Source: F23-D06 sp963603365
Lineage (GTDB): Bacteria; Bacteroidota; Bacteroidia; Bacteroidales; WCHB1-69
Assembly (NCBI GenBank): GCA_963603365.1
Contig: CAVCMI010000016.1
Coordinates: 1-46,691, forward strand
DNA length: 46,691 nucleotides
Direction of reading: 5' to 3'
The notes under the pieces are model-generated. The model saw nothing but the letters and a program-made list of their open reading frames with translations. It was not told the origin of the DNA and did no database searches. This document shows positions 43,569 through 46,691 of this stretch, piece by piece. The first letter of the stretch is position 1. The number at the start of each line of letters is the position of its first letter. The position numbers and the translations under genes were made by a program.

Positions 43569-44300
43569 TTATTCAAAGGTTACTGAAAACTGGAACGACT
43601 TGGAGCGCAACGACTGAATGCTGCCCTTGCTCACGCCCTCTTGCTGGAGTTGGTTGAGCAACCCGACCGAAAATTTCAGTTCTGTGCTCAGTTTGAAATA
43701 GGTGCAGTAGAAATCCAAGCCTATGCCGGTCAATGCTGCAACGTCGTTGGCGGTGACGAGCAGCACGTTCTTCTGGTAAGCCAGTTTCTCGGCCTTCCCG
43801 TATACGAGATTGCGGCTGTACTGTGCGCCGCCAAGCACATACACGCGCAAGTTGTTCATGATTCTGGACGACTTGAACTTGAGCATCAGCGGCAAGTCTA
43901 TGAACACGATGCCGTTTGCGTTCCCGTTTGCAAATTGGCGGTCCACGCTGTTTGTCCGGCGCATGTAGTTGATCTGGCAGTCCGGGAAGGAGAACGTCGG
44001 AATCAGGCGGAGGTCGAAATACTTGCCCAGATGAAGGTCTGAAACAATGCCGAGGCACATCATCTTTCCGGCTTTCGTGTTCACGATCCTCGTCGTGTCA
44101 TAGTCCGCATTCGTAGTGAGGTCAGGGTTGGTGGCTATTATATAATTGTAGGACCCGGCGCCTATCAGGAAGCCGAAATGACATACGCGGTCGTCATATC
44201 TGATAAGGTTCGGCGTACCGAACGTGCGCGTCTGTGCAAAGGAAAACACGGTCCCCGATGACAAAACGAGCGCGAAGATAATGTGTTTCAGTCGATACAT
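43569..44300 (-). CDS. porT: PorT-family outer-membrane protein (type IX secretion)
   Basis: A 243-residue protein, counted from the ATG at 44300 (MYRLKHIIF); a TTG four codons earlier is less likely. The signal peptide ends near FSFAQT. The mature part is an eight-stranded beta-barrel pattern, beginning HFGFLIGAGSYNYII and ending FQFSVTFE with a C-terminal aromatic. The size and pattern match PorT/SprT, needed for the type IX secretion system in the outer membrane. Another PorT-like outer-membrane barrel of unknown role is the alternative. No other por genes lie nearby, but the lamin-tail protein in this window could be a cargo. Confidence 0.75.
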   Translation of the reverse strand: MYRLKHIIFALVLSSGTVFSFAQTRTFGTPNLIRYDDRVCHFGFLIGAGSYNYIIATNPDLTTNADYDTTRIVNTKAGKMMCLGIVSDLHLGKYFDLRLIPTFSFPDCQINYMRRTNSVDRQFANGNANGIVFIDLPLMLKFKSSRIMNNLRVYVLGGAQYSRNLVYGKAEKLAYQKNVLLVTANDVAALTGIGLDFYCTYFKLSTELKFSVGLLNQLQQEGVSKGSIQSLRSKSFQFSVTFE

Positions 44301-44348
44301 TCTTTTCAACAAGGACGAGATATAACGTGCGGAAGGCCTTTTTATTAT

Positions 44349-45365
44349 CTACGAAAGAAGGCTGTCCTGATTTTTATAGATCTCGTTCTTCAGTTGGGAA
44401 ACATTGACAGGCACTACGCCTACATATTCGCATACGATGCCGCCTGCCAGATTGGAGGCCAGACACGTGACGGCGATGCTCTCTCTGTGCAGCAGGAAAA
44501 GCGTTGCCACAGAGATGACGGTATCCCCCGCACCGGAGGGGTCGCTCACCCTTCTGGTAAAAGCATCCTGATGGTAGAAGATGTCTTTCTTGCTGTCATA
44601 AAACGCAATGCCGCGGTCAGACATCGTAATCATCACCATGTCTATTTTCTTCTCTTCCGCGAATTGCTTGGCGAGGGTGTGTATGTTCTCGACAGTGAGC
44701 GAGACATTGTCCTCAATGTTGAGCCCTGCCGAAAGCTCTTTCAAGTTCGGCTTGAAGAGATTGACATTCTCGTAATTGTTGAAATTCCGTTTTTTAGGGT
44801 CAACGGCGATGAAAATGTTCTTTTTATGGGCAAAACGGATAATCTCCTCAATCAGGTCTTTGGAAAAAAGACCTTTGTCGTAATCTTCGAAAATGATGGC
44901 GTCAATGGGGTTATGGTCGATGACCTGCTCCACGGTGGTCAGGAACTGCCGTTTCTCGCGCTCTTTGAGTTGCTCGTCGCGTTCGTCGTCCACTCGCACG
45001 ATGTGGGCATTGTTGCCGATAATGCGGTACTTGACCGTGGTTCTGCGCCCGTAAATCGGGATGAGCCCCAAAGAGTCAAGCTCGCACTCCTCCATAAGGT
45101 CGTACAGCACCTTCGACTTGTTGTCGCTGCCGATGACAGAACAGAGAATAGGGCGCGCTCCGAGCGACTTCAGGTTAAGGGCGACGTTAGCGGCGCCGCC
45201 AAGACGGTAGCTGCGGCTTTGTGCATTCACAATAGGCACGGGGGCTTCCGGGCTGATGCGCGAGACCTTGCCGTTGATGTAGCAGTCTATCATCACGTCA
45301 CCGATTACAAGCACCGTGGCTTTGCTGAAGTCATCGAAAATCCGGTTGATCTGTTCCATATCCAT
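44349..45365 (-). CDS. hldE1: D-glycero-beta-D-manno-heptose-7-phosphate kinase
   Basis: A 338-residue PfkB-family kinase, counted from the ATG at 45365 (MDMEQINRIF); the ATG two codons later is also possible. It has GGAANVALNLKSLG (56-69), the ISPEAPVPI segment typical of RfaE/HldE and the catalytic loop DPSGAGDT near the C-terminus. It phosphorylates heptose-7-phosphate at C1 for ADP-heptose, the LPS core sugar. The nucleotidyltransferase half of enterobacterial HldE is absent, so a separate HldC-type gene is expected elsewhere. It is divergent from nothing nearby; a TAnnTTTG element lies 20 bases upstream. Confidence 0.93.
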   Translation of the reverse strand: MDMEQINRIFDDFSKATVLVIGDVMIDCYINGKVSRISPEAPVPIVNAQSRSYRLGGAANVALNLKSLGARPILCSVIGSDNKSKVLYDLMEECELDSLGLIPIYGRRTTVKYRIIGNNAHIVRVDDERDEQLKEREKRQFLTTVEQVIDHNPIDAIIFEDYDKGLFSKDLIEEIIRFAHKKNIFIAVDPKKRNFNNYENVNLFKPNLKELSAGLNIEDNVSLTVENIHTLAKQFAEEKKIDMVMITMSDRGIAFYDSKKDIFYHQDAFTRRVSDPSGAGDTVISVATLFLLHRESIAVTCLASNLAGGIVCEYVGVVPVNVSQLKNEIYKNQDSLLS

Positions 45366-45384
45366 ACGTACAATAATTCGGCGG

Positions 45385-45392
45385 CAAAGATA
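45385..45392 (-). promoter_or_regulatory. Candidate -7 element for the heptose kinase gene
   Basis: The minus strand reads TATCTTTG, matching TAnnTTTG, 20 bases before the ATG at 45365. No convincing -33 is present at the usual distance. Confidence 0.45.
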
Positions 45393-45442
45393 GCATAAAA
45401 ATCCCAATTGGTTTCCGGTTCGCGTCTTTTAATTTCCGAGGG

Positions 45443-45835
45443 TCAGTTGTGCATCCGTTTGGCGTTCACGCGTTGCTGGAATTTGTCCTTGTCTATCAGG
45501 AAACGCTCGTGGACACCCTCGCCTATCAGCCCGCACTCGTCGTATGCCGCCACCTTGAAAACCAGCCGGCGGCGGTCAATTTCAACAAGTTCGCTCTCGC
45601 ATCGCACCTCCATGCCCATTGGCGTGGCGGCACAGTGCGAGATGTCGAGGTGTGTGCCTACCGTGCTTTCTCCCTCCTGAAGGTATGGCTCTACACTCAA
45701 CGCACATGTCTTTTCCATAAGGGCAACCATCACGGGCGTGGCTAACACCTGAACCAATCCGCTGCCAATACGGGCAGCGGTCATTTCTTCCGTAACAATC
45801 TGTTTCTGCAATCCTTTGATTCCTTTTTCTAACAT
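45443..45835 (-). CDS. FlK-like hotdog-fold thioesterase
   Basis: A 130-residue single-domain hotdog protein resembling the fluoroacetyl-CoA thioesterase FlK group: the catalytic-loop segment VLATPVMVALMEKTC, then GTHLDISHCAATPMG with the histidine H77, and EGVHERFLIDKDKF at the end. Such proteins hydrolyse small acyl-CoAs. Bacteroidota members are usually annotated as thioesterase superfamily with unknown substrate. It stands alone on the minus strand, 77 bases before the heptose kinase promoter region. The AT-rich 45836-45899 segment upstream has no exact TAnnTTTG element. Confidence 0.88.
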   Translation of the reverse strand: MLEKGIKGLQKQIVTEEMTAARIGSGLVQVLATPVMVALMEKTCALSVEPYLQEGESTVGTHLDISHCAATPMGMEVRCESELVEIDRRRLVFKVAAYDECGLIGEGVHERFLIDKDKFQQRVNAKRMHN

Positions 45836-45899
45836 ATTACAATGGTATTTGAACTGTTTTTTTCAGAGGGTGCGAAAGTAGAACTTTTTTTGAATTTTT

Positions 45900-45941
45900 G
45901 AATTAGGAATGAGGAATTAGGGATTAGGGATTAGGGATTGA
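45900..45941 (+). repeat. Heptamer tandem repeat (GAATTAG/GGATTAG)
   Basis: Six units are seen in order: GAATTAG, GAATGAG, GAATTAG, GGATTAG, GGATTAG and a final GGATTGA. It is the counterpart of the array at 290-322 and sits directly beyond the stop codon of a decayed four-helix-bundle gene on the minus strand. Confidence 0.75.
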
Positions 45942-46080
45942 GATGCTCTGCTGTTGACTTTGTTATGTTATTCAGTAGTTTACGAAGTTCGGTGTAGTCT
46001 TTGCTTGTTGACTGAATCTCTTTTTCTTCCAAATGTCCGGCCTCAACCGTCAGTTCTGACCAATGCAATGTCTTTACACA
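45931..46080 (-). pseudogene. C-terminal fragment of a four-helix-bundle (S23-type) protein
   Basis: The minus frame ending at 45931 reads KTLHWSELTVEAGHLEE followed by KEIQSTSKDYTELRKLLNNI and a short tail. This matches the last helix pair of the small four-helix-bundle proteins related to 23S rRNA intervening-sequence ORFs (typical pattern: YWLxLL…G…EELxKLLTSIIKT). Upstream of about 46080 the frame runs antisense-free into ogt and no longer resembles the family, so the first two helices are gone. It overlaps the extra C-terminal codons of ogt. The heptamer repeat after its stop is the usual companion of such genes. Confidence 0.5.
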
Positions 46081-46627
46081 TTCCTTGAAGGCACTGTGCC
46101 TCTTGGGGAGACAACCCCCTACTCTCCAATTCAAGCAGTTTCTTCTTGGCCTCCAGCCCGCCGGCAAAGCCTGTCAGCGATTGGTTTGATCCGACGATAC
46201 GGTGGCACGGGATGATGATGCCGATGCCGTTTGCCCCGATGGCTTGCGCTACTGCCCTTATGCATTTGGGGTTGTTTGCTCGCAAGGCTATGTCTTTGTA
46301 GGTACGTGTTTCGCCGTATGGTATTCCAAGCAAAACTTTCCAAACGCTTTGCTGAAATGATGTGCCTACTGGCAGCAGCGGGATGTCGAAGCACCGTCGT
46401 TTGCCTGCAAAATATTCGTCAAGCTGCTGCTCCGTTTGCCGGATGACGTCAGAGGTTCTCTCCAGAAAGCCTGTATGCAGCAGGCGGGCCAAGCGACGCT
46501 TGTTGCGTTTGGCACAAGGCTTCCCTTGCCAGTCGCAAAGGCATAGCCTGTCGCCAAAGGAGGCAAGGGCCAGTTCGCCATAAGGAGAACGGTAGTTTTG
46601 AATATGGATGGGACCGCTTGTTGTCAT
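46043..46627 (-). CDS. ogt: Methylated-DNA--protein-cysteine methyltransferase
   Basis: A 194-residue suicide DNA repair protein that takes the methyl group from O6-methylguanine. The acceptor is C141 in IPCHRIV, preceded by the helix-turn-helix region (SVWKVLLGIPYGETRTYKDIA, 95-115) and followed by GFAGGLEAKKKLLELE (153-168). The family normally ends about there. The extra 26 residues (SRGLSPQEAQ…VRTDG) read into the four-helix-bundle fragment in another frame, so the natural stop may have been lost. The start ATG overlaps the stop of a partial upstream gene (ATGA). Confidence 0.95.
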   Translation of the reverse strand: MTTSGPIHIQNYRSPYGELALASFGDRLCLCDWQGKPCAKRNKRRLARLLHTGFLERTSDVIRQTEQQLDEYFAGKRRCFDIPLLPVGTSFQQSVWKVLLGIPYGETRTYKDIALRANNPKCIRAVAQAIGANGIGIIIPCHRIVGSNQSLTGFAGGLEAKKKLLELESRGLSPQEAQCLQGMCKDIALVRTDG

Positions 46628-46691
46628 CCTTTCACGATATCCATCAGTGTATCGAAGCTGTCCACCTTGCCGTATTTCACGTTGGCGGTGG
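46624..46691 (-). CDS. Partial gene, C-terminal end only
   Basis: Twenty-one codons ending in TGA are present, reading …ANVKYGKVDSFDTLMDIVKG. The rest lies beyond the window edge. The stop overlaps the ogt start by the ATGA arrangement, so it is probably an upstream gene in the same transcript. The family cannot be told from this piece. Confidence 0.55.
   Translation of the reverse strand, partial: TANVKYGKVDSFDTLMDIVKG

Overview
The window looks like a chromosomal segment of a Bacteroidales bacterium (phylum Bacteroidota); I cannot place it to family. The evidence is a set of proteins largely confined to this phylum: a PorT-like type IX secretion protein, a BatA/VWA membrane protein, a DUF4293 protein, a GWxTD-domain protein, secreted thioredoxin-like proteins of the DUF4369/DUF5106 type, a CFB-type serine palmitoyltransferase and a lamin-tail protein with a gliding-motility-like C-terminal domain. 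Many genes are also preceded by the Bacteroidota -7 promoter element TAnnTTTG. No tRNA, rRNA or CRISPR array was found.

Layout. Positions 1-5700 differ from the rest. They are visibly AT-rich, start with relics (a transposase-like fragment, hairpins, heptamer repeats, a C9 tract) and carry one very large gene (650-5512). That gene encodes a sacsin/Hsp90-type GHKL ATPase domain fused to an SF1 helicase. The block abuts the 3' end of mnmE and is the best candidate for an acquired, possibly anti-phage, single-gene system. From 5715 on the DNA is more GC-rich and reads as ordinary core genome. On the minus strand lie mnmE (5715-7082), then pepD with a BatA-like gene (7200-10729), then a probable operon glmM, two secreted thioredoxin-like genes and a serine palmitoyltransferase (16515 down to 10937). 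Divergent from glmM is a plus-strand operon for acyl-CoA reduction: CoA-transferase beta subunit, acyl-CoA dehydrogenase, EtfB, EtfA. It is followed closely by a LolD-like ATPase, a LEA-type lipoprotein and a DUF4293 membrane protein.

From 22314 to 30119 come a convergent lamin-tail secreted protein, the asd / secreted EEP phosphohydrolase / polyprenol-phosphate glycosyltransferase cluster, tgt (with an unusual loss of its zinc cysteines), a membrane GT2 and an ECF sigma factor. From 30164 to 39493 the plus strand carries a long-chain acyl-CoA synthetase, cysS, two hypothetical envelope proteins, an FKBP-type isomerase, a Cys-rich membrane protein, a rhomboid protease, a membrane EEP protein and a TPR-like lipoprotein. 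From 39513 to 46691 the minus strand carries a porin-like protein, a GWxTD protein, glyS, porT, the heptose-7-phosphate kinase, a FlK-like thioesterase and ogt, with a decayed four-helix-bundle gene fragment and a second heptamer repeat beyond ogt.

Most of the window therefore serves envelope biogenesis (LPS heptose, amino-sugar precursors, sphingolipid, lipoprotein export, type IX secretion, porins), translation (mnmE, tgt, cysS, glyS) and acyl-CoA metabolism. All functional calls come from reading motifs in the translations; no database search was run.
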